A stretch of DNA of 64,000 bases from GCA-002733465 sp039969155 (GCA_039969155.1 JBDVOJ010000090.1:1-64000), one strand, 5' to 3'; numbered from the stretch's first letter, positions 27,081-36,783 are shown. Program-made: numbers and translations. The notes: generated from the letters alone by a model not told the origin.

Positions 27081-28091
27081 TTAAACCATTTCCTCCCCGC
27101 TTCCTCCTAGCACTATCTCTCCCGACTCGGCCATTCTTCTGGCAATAGTTAAGATTTCTTTTTGCGCTGACTCAACTTCACTGAGCTTAACAGGACCCAT
27201 AGCTTCTAAATCATCTCGCATTAATTCAGCCGCACGTTTTGACATGTTCTTAAATATTTTTTCCTTGATAGATTCTTCACATGCTTTCAATGCCACAATC
27301 AAAGTATCGGTCGATATTTCTCTGAGTAGCGCTTGAATTCCGCGGTCGTCGACTTGCTCCAGGTTATCAAACACAAACATCAAATCTTGGATCTGCTGAG
27401 CCAAGTCTTCATCTGTTTCTTTAATCGAATCCATAATTAACGCTTCATTGGAACCATCCATGAAATTCATTATATCAGCAACTTTTTTAACGCCACCTAT
27501 CTCATGAGCTTGGGTTGAACCACTACCAGTAAACTGTTTTTCCATGATGTCGTTTAGCTCTTGCAATGCATCAGGCTGGACTGCTTCTAAGGCAGCAATT
27601 CGCATTGTTAAATCAATTCGCACTTTATCAGGTAACAACTTTAGTACTTCGGCTGCTTGGTCCGGGTCAAGATAAGAAAGAATAATCGATTGAATTTGTG
27701 GGTGCTCAAATCGAACCACGTCGGCAACTGAGCGAGCATCCATCCACTTTAAAGTATCTAAACCTTTTGTATTTGCGCCTGCCAATATTCTGTCGATTAT
27801 GCCGCCCGCTTTATCATCACCTAGCGCAGTCTTAAGCGTGTTACGAATATAGTCTTCGGTACCAATACCGATACCCGTTTGTTCTTCAACCTTTTCTAAA
27901 AACTCGCTAACTACATTTTCAACAGTGCCCTTACCAACATTTTTTAAAGAAGCCATGCTCATACCGAGCACCTGGACTTCTTTTGGTCCCATGTGTTTAA
28001 GAACTTCCGCCGCGGTGTCCTCTCCAAGAGACAAAAGCAAAACCGCAGCCTTTTCTACGCCGGATATTTTTTCAGCTTTATTCTCAGCCAT
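27081..28091 (-). CDS. fliG: Flagellar motor switch protein FliG
   Basis: 336 residues, usual length. N, middle and C domains are present: the EHPQ-type motif reads FEHPQIQSIILSYL, the Gly-Gly hinge lies around HEIGGVKKVADIMN, and the charged torque helix is near the end (DRGIQALLREIS and MSKRAAELMRDDLEAMGPVKLSEV). It couples stator motion to the rotor. It overlaps the fliF stop by 8 bases. Confidence 0.97.
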   Translation of the reverse strand: MAENKAEKISGVEKAAVLLLSLGEDTAAEVLKHMGPKEVQVLGMSMASLKNVGKGTVENVVSEFLEKVEEQTGIGIGTEDYIRNTLKTALGDDKAGGIIDRILAGANTKGLDTLKWMDARSVADVVRFEHPQIQSIILSYLDPDQAAEVLKLLPDKVRIDLTMRIAALEAVQPDALQELNDIMEKQFTGSGSTQAHEIGGVKKVADIMNFMDGSNEALIMDSIKETDEDLAQQIQDLMFVFDNLEQVDDRGIQALLREISTDTLIVALKACEESIKEKIFKNMSKRAAELMRDDLEAMGPVKLSEVESAQKEILTIARRMAESGEIVLGGSGEEMV

Positions 28092-29760
28092 CTTCTTCTA
28101 TCCACCCTTTAACAAGTTGCGCAACTAAAGTCGGGTTGTTACTAACCACCCCTTTGGCTTGCTCCAGCTTTTCGACTTCGCCAACTGTTGGAGGGGGTAA
28201 TTCAAGGTTTTCGTGACCCGCTAAGGTTACTTTATCACTAGCGAGCTCATTATCGCCAGTTAATCCGCTGGCTAAATCTTCAAACTCATTCTGTTCATCT
28301 TGGGTTGAAGGTTTTGCTACAGCCGGTACTGTCGATAGACGATTAAACATTGGCTTTAGTGCAACAAATATAAATACCAACCCTAATAACAAAGCGATTG
28401 CTGGCTTCAATAGCGTTTGAAATAGCTCTTGCTCATAAAACTCTGGTGGAGGCGGAGCTGGTAATGTTTCGCCAGCAACAAATGGAAAAGAATCAACACT
28501 AACGATATCGCCCCGTTGCACGCTGTAACCTACAGCAGCTTGAATTAACCGAGCTATCTTATCTACCTCTGATGCCGGTCTAGCAACCTTTTGACCTGCA
28601 TTAGCTGGATCGTCTATATAGTCTAATCCAACAGAAATACTGAGTCTCTCCAACACGCCTACCTGGGGAACAATATGACTGATAGTGGTATCTAAATCAT
28701 AATTTCTTTCAGCTTCCAAACGACGATTTCCTGAGTTAGTAGCTTCCGCTTCGCCTCCCGCTCCTGTCGCGTTTTGAGGTATCGCTGAATTGGCCGGGGG
28801 TTGATTAGAGAGTGCTCCAGGCACACCGCCAGCGCCGCCCGCATTGCTAGAATCTTCGATGGTTCGCTCACTTCTTACCGCGGGCAAATCCGGATTAAAT
28901 GTCTGCATGGTTTGTTCTTTCTTACTAAAGTCCATATCCAAATTGACTTGAACTGTGAACGCCGCAGCGCCAACAATTGGTGTTAAGATTTGCTCTATTC
29001 GATTACGAATATCATCTTGGCGTTGCTTAACTATATTCAATTCTCTTGAGCTAGCGAGCTGTGCATTGGTCATAGAACCTGAATGATATAAACGCCCAAA
29101 CTGATCCGTTATTGTGACTTGATTTCGTTCCATATTGGGAATGCTACCTGCAACCAAATCAACCATGGAGTTACTTTGTTCTTCGGAAATCGCACCTCTT
29201 GAATAAAGATTAAGTAAAATAGATGCACTCGGCTTTCGACGGTTTTTTATGAACGAAGACTCCTTAGGAATTGCCAGATGAACTTTTGCCGCTCTGACTC
29301 CATTAAATTCCTCTAGGGTTTGCTTTAGCAAGTTTTCTTGATTCCTCAATAAGCGCGCTTTTTCCATGCGTTGCGAAACACCAAAGCCGCTATCCTTATC
29401 TAAATAAGATCGAGTACTGCTGTCCTCTAAGTTGACCCCTTGTGCGCCTAATTCTATTTGAATTCTTTTAAACTTTGATTGCGGAATTAGAATTCTGCCA
29501 TTAGTCGACACTTGGTAAGGAATTTGTTGCTGCTCTAAATAATTAATAACATCCATTGACGCTTCGGGTTCTAGATTAGCCAGGGGTCGCATAGGCGGTT
29601 CGCTTGACCACATAGCGACCATTACTCCCATAGCAATACTCGCTGCGATTGCAATAAGAACACCTACTTGTTTTAAAGGCGCGAGACTTCCCATACCAGG
29701 AAGGATCCCAGCTGAGTCGCCTTCCAATTTCACCATTTCTGAAGTTGCTGCTTCGGCCAC
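28084..29760 (-). CDS. fliF: Flagellar MS-ring protein FliF
   Basis: 558 residues. Membrane helices near 28-50 and 455-475 flank a large periplasmic part with ring-building motifs (LAIPKESSFIKNRRKPSASILLNL, then NLDMDFSKKEQT). The C-terminal tail (about 530-558) is the FliG-binding segment. It is the base on which the whole structure assembles. Length typical; 57 bases after fliE. Confidence 0.96.
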   Translation of the reverse strand: MAEAATSEMVKLEGDSAGILPGMGSLAPLKQVGVLIAIAASIAMGVMVAMWSSEPPMRPLANLEPEASMDVINYLEQQQIPYQVSTNGRILIPQSKFKRIQIELGAQGVNLEDSSTRSYLDKDSGFGVSQRMEKARLLRNQENLLKQTLEEFNGVRAAKVHLAIPKESSFIKNRRKPSASILLNLYSRGAISEEQSNSMVDLVAGSIPNMERNQVTITDQFGRLYHSGSMTNAQLASSRELNIVKQRQDDIRNRIEQILTPIVGAAAFTVQVNLDMDFSKKEQTMQTFNPDLPAVRSERTIEDSSNAGGAGGVPGALSNQPPANSAIPQNATGAGGEAEATNSGNRRLEAERNYDLDTTISHIVPQVGVLERLSISVGLDYIDDPANAGQKVARPASEVDKIARLIQAAVGYSVQRGDIVSVDSFPFVAGETLPAPPPPEFYEQELFQTLLKPAIALLLGLVFIFVALKPMFNRLSTVPAVAKPSTQDEQNEFEDLASGLTGDNELASDKVTLAGHENLELPPPTVGEVEKLEQAKGVVSNNPTLVAQLVKGWIEEDG

Positions 29761-29816
29761 TTCGTTCTCTCCAGTTATTGTTCGATTTAACTAAGTATTT
29801 CGACTATGCATTAATT

Positions 29817-30146
29817 CTAAATTGGCATATTCATGATATCTTGATAGGCAGATACCACTCTGTTTCTAACTTGTACGGTCGCTTGAAACGCAACACTTGA
29901 TTTTTGCGCGGCAATCATAGCCTTAACAAGGCTCACTCCACCATCTCCCATATCAATTTGTGCTGCAAGCTTACCGGATTCCATTTGTTGTTGATTGACA
30001 GTATCGATAGCTTTAGTCAATAAACTTCCAAACTCGTTTCCAGCAGGATTAGTTGGATTGATGCTTTCGCTAGTGCCAGCTTTTGCAACTTTATTAAGTT
30101 GCTGCATTTGCGCTAACAGTTGATTATTATCAAATGATGTTTTCAT
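29817..30146 (-). CDS. fliE: Flagellar hook-basal body protein FliE
   Basis: 109 residues with the conserved C-terminal helical stretch KAMIAAQKSSVAFQATVQVRNRVVSAYQDIMNMPI. It joins the MS ring to the proximal rod. It begins 12 bases after fleR, so it is either cotranscribed with fleSR or served by a promoter inside fleR; I see no convincing sigma54 site there. Confidence 0.95.
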   Translation of the reverse strand: MKTSFDNNQLLAQMQQLNKVAKAGTSESINPTNPAGNEFGSLLTKAIDTVNQQQMESGKLAAQIDMGDGGVSLVKAMIAAQKSSVAFQATVQVRNRVVSAYQDIMNMPI

Positions 30147-30158
30147 AAATATTTAAAC

Positions 30159-31526
30159 CTAAGCAAAAGATTTTTTATCAGGAATAGCATAACCAGCCTC
30201 TCGCATTTTTGCCATTTTATACCTCAATGTACGAGCGCTAATTCCTAGTTGTTCTGCGACAGCTTTTTTCTTTCCGTTGCATTTCGCAAGCGACTCTACA
30301 ATTAATTGGTATTCATGATTTCTCATATCGTTACCAAGCTGATTATCGGCTTGGTCAGAGTTAACTGCCGCTAGACTAACTAAACCACTTTGCGTTGATT
30401 GCCCTAAAGGCATCTCAAAAACAATATCTTCAGACTGTACTAAATCATCTCCGGCCAAAACTGCAACTCTTTGAATAAGGTTGTCTAACTCACGAACATT
30501 ACCAGGCCAAGAATAACTAATTAACTTTGCTTTGGCCTCAGCTGAAAATTCGGGAATTTGAAGGCTCTGAGAATCACGATAATTTTTTAACAACGATTTC
30601 GCTAAAGGCAAAATATCCTTAGGTCTTTCGCTTAAACTTAAACAACGTATTGGAAATACATTCAAGCGATAAAATAAATCTTCCCTAAACGTTTTATTAC
30701 TGACTTCTTCTTTTAAGTCTCGATTAGTCGTAGCAATCACTCGCACATCAAGCTTAATTTCTTTTTTACCACCAAGGCGTTCTACTTCACGCTCTTGAAT
30801 CACTCTCAAAATTTTAGCTTGCAGTGATAATGGCATCTCCGATATCTCGTCCAATAACAAAGTACCACCCTGTGCTAGTTCAAACTTCCCTGGCATTGAT
30901 TGGTGAGCTCCAGTAAAAGCCCCTTTCTCGTAGCCAAACAAAGTTGACTCAAGCATGTTTTCCGGAATCGCCGCGCAATTAATTGCCACAAACTTATTAT
31001 CTTTTCTTGGCGAATTCTGATGGATAAACTTTGCCATCACTTCCTTGCCAGAGCCACTCGCCCCAGAAAGCAATACATTAGATTGAGTAGCTGCAATTTT
31101 TTTCGCATATTGAAACACTTCTATGCTCGCAGGGTCTATAACGATTATTTCTTGGTCGCCAGTTTGAGGTAAGTAGCGCTCAATTATTTCTGTCAATTTT
31201 TCTGGTTCAAACGGTTTTTGAATATAGTCGCAAGCGCCTAGCTTCATCACTTCAACAGCATCGCTAACATCCCCGTAGGCTGTCATTAGGATCACTGGCA
31301 TTTGTTGATTGCTCTTTCGTATGTGTTTTAGCAAATCAATCCCGGATAATTCACTCATTTGAATATCGGTAATCACCATATCTGGCAGCGGCGTCTTAGC
31401 AAGTTGCGTGATGGCAGACTCTGCACTTTCACTTGATATTATCTTGTACCCAGAAACTTCTAAGCTAGCCACTAACGCACTTCGTAATGCAAAGTCATCC
31501 TCTACGACTAGTACTCTAGTAACCAT
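30159..31526 (-). CDS. fleR: Sigma54-dependent response regulator FleR (FlrC)
   Basis: 455 residues from the ATG at 31526, which has a strong GAGGGGG ribosome site; an ATG at 31559 is in frame but lacks one. Receiver with D54; AAA+ domain with Walker A GASGSGKEV and the sigma54-contact loop YEKGAFTGA; C-terminal Fis-type helix-turn-helix (AEQLGISARTLRYKMAKMR). With FleS it activates hook, rod and basal body genes. It overlaps fleS by 11 bases. Confidence 0.94.
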   Translation of the reverse strand: MVTRVLVVEDDFALRSALVASLEVSGYKIISSESAESAITQLAKTPLPDMVITDIQMSELSGIDLLKHIRKSNQQMPVILMTAYGDVSDAVEVMKLGACDYIQKPFEPEKLTEIIERYLPQTGDQEIIVIDPASIEVFQYAKKIAATQSNVLLSGASGSGKEVMAKFIHQNSPRKDNKFVAINCAAIPENMLESTLFGYEKGAFTGAHQSMPGKFELAQGGTLLLDEISEMPLSLQAKILRVIQEREVERLGGKKEIKLDVRVIATTNRDLKEEVSNKTFREDLFYRLNVFPIRCLSLSERPKDILPLAKSLLKNYRDSQSLQIPEFSAEAKAKLISYSWPGNVRELDNLIQRVAVLAGDDLVQSEDIVFEMPLGQSTQSGLVSLAAVNSDQADNQLGNDMRNHEYQLIVESLAKCNGKKKAVAEQLGISARTLRYKMAKMREAGYAIPDKKSFA

Positions 31527-32850
31527 ACGATGCCCCCTCAATAACCTGCGACTCAGCATTTGCGAAATGTCGAGCTTGCTGAACTAATGCTTCGGTATTT
31601 GTCGACACTGGCAAAGTAATCTTAAATTCACTTCCCTTTCCTTTTTGGGAAGTCACAGAAATAGAGCCTTGATGATCAATCACTACACCATGAACAATAC
31701 TTAACCCGAGTCCATTTCCGTGGCTTTTAGTAGTATAGAATGGTTCAAACAAGTCTCGTTGTTGGCTCTTATTAATTCCTACCCCAGTATCGGTCACAGC
31801 GATGACTAATTGATTTGTCTCTGTCATATGAAGCGCAATTGTGACAGCCTGCCGCTCCTTAGAAGCTTCCACCGCGTTGTTGATTAGATTACTAATCGCA
31901 CCGTTAAGTGAGTCTAAATCGCCAGTAATTTTGGCCTCCAGATCGAGTTTGCTATCAACATCGAGAACAATCTTATGACTGGTTGACTTACAATTTATCG
32001 AAATAGCTTCAACTAACTCCGATAAGCAGAATTCGGATTTGGTCTTACGTTCACCTTTAACAAAGTTCAACATATCGCCGATCTGGCGTTCCATGAAATT
32101 TAATCGTTCGAGCAACAGTCCAGCAAATTCTGATGACTTTTCCTCGTTCAGCTTATTGCTGGATAAATGCGATGCATACAATAACGCTGCAGATAAAGGT
32201 GTTCTTATTTGATGTGCGAGTGACGCAACCATTTTACCCATGCTTGATAGTTTTTGTTGTTGACTTAGCTCGGCTTGTAATAATCTTGTTTTCGTCATAT
32301 CGGTAAGTACTATTAATTGGCCAGGCTCCGAATCCAGAGCTCGAGTTTCAATATGTACTTTGCGACCGTCCTTTAAAGAAATTTGATGGCCATCATCAGC
32401 TTGTGGGTCGAAAGTCCTTCTGATCACGTCCACCCAAGCTTCCCCTAATAGTGGCCTTCCAAGAATGTCGATCGCGACGGCGTTGCAATCTCTTACAACC
32501 CCCTTTCCGTCTAAAACGACAACCCCAGAAGGCAAAATTGCTAGCAAGTTTTGCAAGCGATTATCTATCGCTTGCTTTTCATCGATTAGTTTTTGTTTTT
32601 CTTCGATGGCTTCACTTCGTCGCTCACTTGCATCTAGCAATTGATCGTTAAGCTGTTCAACTTGACCTTCGAGGTTTTGATAGGAGTCAACAAAAGACCT
32701 TGATAGTCGGTTGAGATCTGACATGACTGAGCTTAGATGAGAGTCTTGACGCGAGTCCTCTTGGGCAGAGTAATTAGAGGTATTCGTTTCTTGACTCAAA
32801 TTAGCTTCATCGACAGCAACAGACGAAATAGTTTGAACATTTTGTGGCAT
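31516..32850 (-). CDS. fleS: Sensor histidine kinase FleS (FlrB)
   Basis: 444 residues, no membrane helix, so cytoplasmic as expected. A coiled coil (about 45-100), a PAS domain (about 100-190), HisKA with H213 in SLAHQIRTPLS, and HATPase with N box NLINNAVEAS and G box VTDTGVGI. It is thought to sense completion of the basal structure and phosphorylates FleR. It has its own sigma54-type promoter, which would place it under FleQ. Confidence 0.94.
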   Translation of the reverse strand: MPQNVQTISSVAVDEANLSQETNTSNYSAQEDSRQDSHLSSVMSDLNRLSRSFVDSYQNLEGQVEQLNDQLLDASERRSEAIEEKQKLIDEKQAIDNRLQNLLAILPSGVVVLDGKGVVRDCNAVAIDILGRPLLGEAWVDVIRRTFDPQADDGHQISLKDGRKVHIETRALDSEPGQLIVLTDMTKTRLLQAELSQQQKLSSMGKMVASLAHQIRTPLSAALLYASHLSSNKLNEEKSSEFAGLLLERLNFMERQIGDMLNFVKGERKTKSEFCLSELVEAISINCKSTSHKIVLDVDSKLDLEAKITGDLDSLNGAISNLINNAVEASKERQAVTIALHMTETNQLVIAVTDTGVGINKSQQRDLFEPFYTTKSHGNGLGLSIVHGVVIDHQGSISVTSQKGKGSEFKITLPVSTNTEALVQQARHFANAESQVIEGASYGY

Positions 32851-32918
32851 ACAATCCTCACTAGATTCAATGTATAAAGTGCCAAAGTATTCACAGCTTT
32901 AACAATCGTATCTAGAAT

Positions 32919-32934
32919 TGCAATTTACGTGCCT
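32919..32934 (-). promoter_or_regulatory. Sigma54 promoter of fleSR
   Basis: Minus-strand AGGCACGTAAATTGCA matches the consensus except for its first base, with 10 bases between GG and GC. It lies 69 bases before fleS. Confidence 0.85.
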
Positions 32935-33030
32935 ATTTTATTTTTCCTTTTATATCAACAAGATAGGCGTAAACACTTGAAGGAATTTACTAGCGGTGTC
33001 AATATTCCGCCATTCGGGAATGGATAAACT

Positions 33031-34440
33031 TTATGACTTTTGTAGATCGTATTTACGCATTTTTTCTACTAAGGTCGTGCGCTGCATTTTCAATCTTTTA
33101 GCAGCCCGCGCAACGACCCAGTTTTCATGCTCTAGTGCTTTTTCAATGTAATTGATTTCTAAATTTTGAATATGATTTTTAAGATCGATGCCTTCTTCTG
33201 GAATTTCACCATCCAACATATCAACCGTTTCTGTTGGGAGTGACTTTACTTCAGGCTCTGCAAAACTACTCTCAACCTGTTCATTTTGATAATCAGCAGG
33301 AAGATCTCTGACATCAACCACGCCATAGGGATAGAGAATACATAGCCGCTCAATCAAATTGGCCAGTTCTCGTACATTGCCAGCCCACTGGCAATGCTTC
33401 AAAGACTGCAAAGCATTATGACTTAAGCGCACCGAACCTCGATTTTCCTTTTCTAACCTTGCCACCAAAACAGAGACTAGCTGTGGAATATCTTCGACTC
33501 GATCTCTCAAAGGAGGCATATCAATTGGGAATACATTGAGTCGATAGAATAAGTCTTCTCTAAATCGGTTTTCTTTGACCTCTTCGGCTAACTTTCTATG
33601 AGTAGCGGCAATAATTCTGACGTTTGCTGCAATAGGAGTACTGCTGCCGACTTTTTCGAAAGTCCTTTCTTGCAGTACTCTTAATAACTTAACCTGCATC
33701 GGCATTGGCATATCTCCAATTTCATCAAGAAAAATGCTGCCTCCTTCTGCCAATTCAAATCGCCCTTTCCGAGAGGTTAAAGCGCCAGTAAAAGCTCCCT
33801 TTTCATGACCAAATAGCTCACTTTCCAACAATTCGGCTGGAATAGCACCACAGTTAATCGGCACAAATGGTTTGTCTTTTCGATCAGATAAATCGTGCAA
33901 ATTTCTTGCAGCGACTTCTTTACCTGTACCTGACTCCCCTAAGATTAATACACTAGCCTCACTATTGGCGACTTGTTGAATCAATCGACGGACGGCGCCC
34001 ATCGATTGGCTATTACCAACCATTTTACTTCTTAGTTGCTTTTCTTGTCGTTTTTGCTCGGCACTAAGTCCCGCTTGTTTTGTTGTTTGGCAACTATATA
34101 AAACATCGTTCAATTGCTCTGATGTAAATGGCCAAGATAATTGGTAGAGACTACCTTCAAACTCACTTTCTAGTTTGCATTGCGCATCAGAACTTACCAA
34201 ACTGATAAGCGGAGAGCTCAATCGAGATGAATGATTTTCTGATAATAACTTTTGGCGTGCATCTTGATGCTGAAATTGACCGGCAATAAGGGCAGTACAG
34301 GAGCCAAGTTTCTCCGTCTCTGCCCATTGCTGACTCGTCATTATCTGACAACCTACTTTCGCAATCGCAAATACCGCAGATAATTCAGACTGTCGAATCG
34401 CGTCATCTTCTATGACTAATAAATGAGTCGTGTCGCTCAT
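33031..34440 (-). CDS. fleQ: Master flagellar activator FleQ (FlrA)
   Basis: 469 residues from the ATG at 34440, which has AGGA five bases before it; an in-frame start at 34461 has no ribosome site. The N-terminal FleQ-type domain is receiver-like but lacks a clear phospho-Asp (the region reads ALIAGQFQHQD). The AAA+ domain has Walker A GESGTGKEV and HEKGAFTGA, and a Fis-type helix-turn-helix ends the protein (VARAAKRLKMQRTTLVEKMRKY). It activates sigma54 promoters of early genes and binds c-di-GMP in relatives. It is transcribed away from the flagellin genes. Confidence 0.94.
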   Translation of the reverse strand: MSDTTHLLVIEDDAIRQSELSAVFAIAKVGCQIMTSQQWAETEKLGSCTALIAGQFQHQDARQKLLSENHSSRLSSPLISLVSSDAQCKLESEFEGSLYQLSWPFTSEQLNDVLYSCQTTKQAGLSAEQKRQEKQLRSKMVGNSQSMGAVRRLIQQVANSEASVLILGESGTGKEVAARNLHDLSDRKDKPFVPINCGAIPAELLESELFGHEKGAFTGALTSRKGRFELAEGGSIFLDEIGDMPMPMQVKLLRVLQERTFEKVGSSTPIAANVRIIAATHRKLAEEVKENRFREDLFYRLNVFPIDMPPLRDRVEDIPQLVSVLVARLEKENRGSVRLSHNALQSLKHCQWAGNVRELANLIERLCILYPYGVVDVRDLPADYQNEQVESSFAEPEVKSLPTETVDMLDGEIPEEGIDLKNHIQNLEINYIEKALEHENWVVARAAKRLKMQRTTLVEKMRKYDLQKS

Positions 34441-34701
34441 AGAGTTCCTAGAAATTGTCATTGTGGGCTATTAAGATTGCTAATTTCGTTATATTTATGA
34501 ACAAATTGTTTAAAAATTAGCAACATACAAGTTGTTTTCATTTAAGGATAGCCCATTTGTCAAAGTTTTGGCAGTTTTTTCTTTGACGATAGGAAACCAG
34601 GGCTAACCCGTCAGAGTACGGTCGAACCAAGCCGCATAAATGCGGTCAAAAACTTCCGCTGCAGGATGCAAAAAGTAACGAGAGAGGAATTTTATCGCCG
34701 G

Positions 34702-34730
34702 AAAAAGAAAAGGGGTCGACATGCGACCCC
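34702..34730 (-). terminator. Rho-independent terminator, minus strand
   Basis: A perfect 7-bp stem GGGGTCG / CGACCCC with a 5-base loop (34712-34730) is followed on the minus strand by TTTTCTTTTTC. No minus-strand gene lies to its right before it, so it may insulate fleQ from antisense transcription or be left from a lost gene. Confidence 0.7.
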
Positions 34731-34762
34731 CTTACCGTACGACAGAAGTTAAGCGCTAGATG

Positions 34763-34831
34763 GCTGTTCTCAGCAACCAACTGACTTAGAGCTTCATACT
34801 AAAGCCTTTGAATTAAGCTGTTCTCAGCAAC
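34763..34831 (+). repeat. 15-base direct repeats containing TTCTCAG
   Basis: GCTGTTCTCAGCAAC occurs at 34763-34777 and again at 34817-34831. The core TTCTCAG is the word that recurs in both flagellin leaders. Confidence 0.85.
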
Positions 34832-34883
34832 TTAACACGCCAGTTTTAGCATTGTTCCGAAGAACAGAACAGATATAAAGCGT

Positions 34884-34909
34884 GGAGATTTATCATGGGT
34901 AATGATTAA
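34884..34909 (+). pseudogene. Remnant of a flagellin gene start
   Basis: 21 bases (34884-34904) are identical to 37283-37303, covering the ribosome site GGAGATTTATC, the ATG and the next codons of the second flagellin gene. Here the frame reads Met-Gly-Asn-Asp and stops at once (TAA 34907-34909). Upstream are two TTCTCAG words, as in intact flagellin leaders. This looks like the front of a third flagellin gene whose body was deleted. Confidence 0.75.
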
Positions 34910-35084
34910 CTATCACAAATCATATCGTTCGGTAGAATTAAAGCAAAGCCTGTGCCAACAATTACAAGTCGTCAGAAGTTACTCCGCTAATTTACTGATA
35001 TTGCTAAATAAAGTACTCCACTTCTATAAATCCAAAAAGCAGTTAAACAATTCGAAAATTTTTAAAATTATCGCTTAATTAAAT

Positions 35085-35111
35085 TAAAGACGGAATTTTG
35101 ACCGCCGATAT
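35085..35111 (+). promoter_or_regulatory. Sigma28 (FliA) promoter of the first flagellin gene
   Basis: TAAAGACG, 11 bases, GCCGATAT. This is the exact FliA spacing with a -10 that differs only in the last base. It is about 227 bases before the start codon, leaving a long leader. Confidence 0.9.
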
Positions 35112-35127
35112 TAGTTGTAGCGCGAAA

Positions 35128-35231
35128 TTCTCAGTTTTGCGTTTTGCTTGGTAACCATTCTCAAGTTATTCAAGTGAATCTGTCGACAATTCTCAGGTGT
35201 TCGATTTTTAAATCGAAAGTAAAATTCTCAG
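35128..35231 (+). repeat. TTCTCAG repeats in the leader of the first flagellin gene
   Basis: TTCTCAG occurs at 35128, 35190 and 35225, and TTCTCAA at 35158, all on the plus strand downstream of the promoter, spaced 30, 32 and 35 bases. Each is preceded by A or AA and mostly followed by GTTTT or GGTG. Confidence 0.85.
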
Positions 35232-35337
35232 TTTTTCTTTCCCAATTAAATTTTATTGTTTTGTTTATGCTCTAACGACTACAGCAGTCTCGAACTGACT
35301 TGTGTTGTTTACCGGCATTAAAATAGGAGTAGATATA

Positions 35338-36783
35338 ATGGGAAACGTACTTAATACCAATGTTTCTTCGATAAACGCACAGCGAAGCCTGCTAAAGGTT
35401 AATACAGACCTAGGCATTACCTTTCAGAGATTATCTTCGGGTTTGAGGATTAACAGCGCCAAAGATGACGCTGCGGGACTTCAAATTTCCAATAATTTAT
35501 CATCTCAAATCAATGGTTTAACAGTAGCCATTCGAAATGCTAATGATGGGATATCACTAGCGCAAGTGGCCGAAGGGGCACTTCAAGAATCCACTAATAT
35601 TTTACAACGAATTCGAGACCTTTCGATTCAATCCGCATCTGATGTTAATGGGCCAACAGAAAGAAGCGCGTTGCAATCTGAAGTGAGCCAGCTGATTCAA
35701 GAGCTAGGCAGAATAGCCGACACCACTCGATTTGGTAGCACTCAGCTCTTGGACGGTTCGTTCTTAAATAAGCAAATACAAGTTGGCGCACAAGCCAATG
35801 AGACCATCAACGTCAGTATTGCTGACGCGAGAGCGACCTCATTAGGTACTCATATCCTGACTACCGCCGGAACGATTACTGGAGATACAGTTTCTACCGT
35901 CGCCAACGGGATCGCAGCTGAAACAGACTTATCTCTAACCACAGCAGATGGTGGTACAGCGTCCAATATTTCTTACGCACTCAATGCATCCGCGACAGAC
36001 ATAGCTGCCGCTATAAATACCGCTGCAAACGGTATTGGAATTACCGCTACTGCGAGTAATTCAACAACCCTAACGGGTTTATCTGCGGCGGGCGATGTCA
36101 CTTTCACCCTCAATGGAAGCGCAATAGCAGCAACAGTTTCCAACCCCAATGATCTTACAGCCATCGCAGCGGCAATCAATGGTTCTTCCAGCGCAACTGG
36201 TGTAACTGCTACTTTTGCTGACTCTAACAACTTATCTTCATTGACTTTAAAAACCACAGACGGAAGAGATATTTCGCTTTCAGCTTTCGCCAATGCTACG
36301 GCAGGAAACGATTCGATCACCATCGGAGCTGATACTCTGACAGAGGGTGGTACGGTAATCGGAACCGTCGTTGGAACTGTCGCTTTGTCGAGTTCTAAAG
36401 GGCAAATAACTACCGCAACAGCTGGAACCGATGTTTTCGCTAGCGCATCTTCAACTAGTAGTTTTACCTCTGTTGAGAGTGTTGATATTTCTGATTTTGC
36501 CGGTGCACAGAGCGCATTGGCAGTGGTTGATGCAGCGATTAGAAAAATTGACTCTCAACGAGCTGATTTAGGTGCTGTTCAAAACCGTTTCTTGGCGACA
36601 ATTTCTAACCTCGGAAACATCATCGAGAGCGCGTCGGCGGCAAGGTCTAGAATAACTGATACCGATTACGCAGTAGAAACTGCAAACTTAGCCAAAAACC
36701 AAGTATTGCAGCAGGCCGGGCTTTCGGTTTTATCCCAGGCTAATGCTTCTAGTCAGTCAATCTTATCTTTACTACAAGGTTAA
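35338..36783 (+). CDS. fliC: Flagellin, first copy
   Basis: 481 residues from the ATG at 35338 (start MGNVLNTNVSSINAQRSL, with AGGAG before it). The conserved D0/D1 N-terminus has the signature QRLSSGLRINSAKDDAAGLQISN, and the C-terminus ANLAKNQVLQQAGLSVLSQANASSQSILSLLQG. The central 180-400 is variable, rich in Thr, Ala and Ser, hence exposed and open to O-glycosylation. The next gene encodes a close paralogue of the same length. It uses more rare-looking Arg and Leu codons (AGA, AGG, CTG) than the second copy. Confidence 0.97.
   Translation: MGNVLNTNVSSINAQRSLLKVNTDLGITFQRLSSGLRINSAKDDAAGLQISNNLSSQINGLTVAIRNANDGISLAQVAEGALQESTNILQRIRDLSIQSASDVNGPTERSALQSEVSQLIQELGRIADTTRFGSTQLLDGSFLNKQIQVGAQANETINVSIADARATSLGTHILTTAGTITGDTVSTVANGIAAETDLSLTTADGGTASNISYALNASATDIAAAINTAANGIGITATASNSTTLTGLSAAGDVTFTLNGSAIAATVSNPNDLTAIAAAINGSSSATGVTATFADSNNLSSLTLKTTDGRDISLSAFANATAGNDSITIGADTLTEGGTVIGTVVGTVALSSSKGQITTATAGTDVFASASSTSSFTSVESVDISDFAGAQSALAVVDAAIRKIDSQRADLGAVQNRFLATISNLGNIIESASAARSRITDTDYAVETANLAKNQVLQQAGLSVLSQANASSQSILSLLQG

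Larger units (their letters stand above)
34441..35337. other. Intergenic region between fleQ and the first flagellin gene (about 900 bases)
   Basis: It holds the fleQ promoter region, a minus-strand terminator (34702-34730), a remnant of a flagellin gene start (34884-34909), two 15-base direct repeats (34763-34777 and 34817-34831), the sigma28 promoter of the first flagellin gene and its long repeat-bearing leader. A 12-base word TACCGTACGACA at 34733-34744 recurs at 36808-36819 after the first flagellin gene, pointing to a duplicated unit. Confidence 0.75.

Noticed and set aside
30343..30350. GCCGATAA on the minus strand inside fleR
   Set aside because: Perfect sigma28 -10 word, but the -35 position reads GGCAGTTA and no gene start is near; likely chance.
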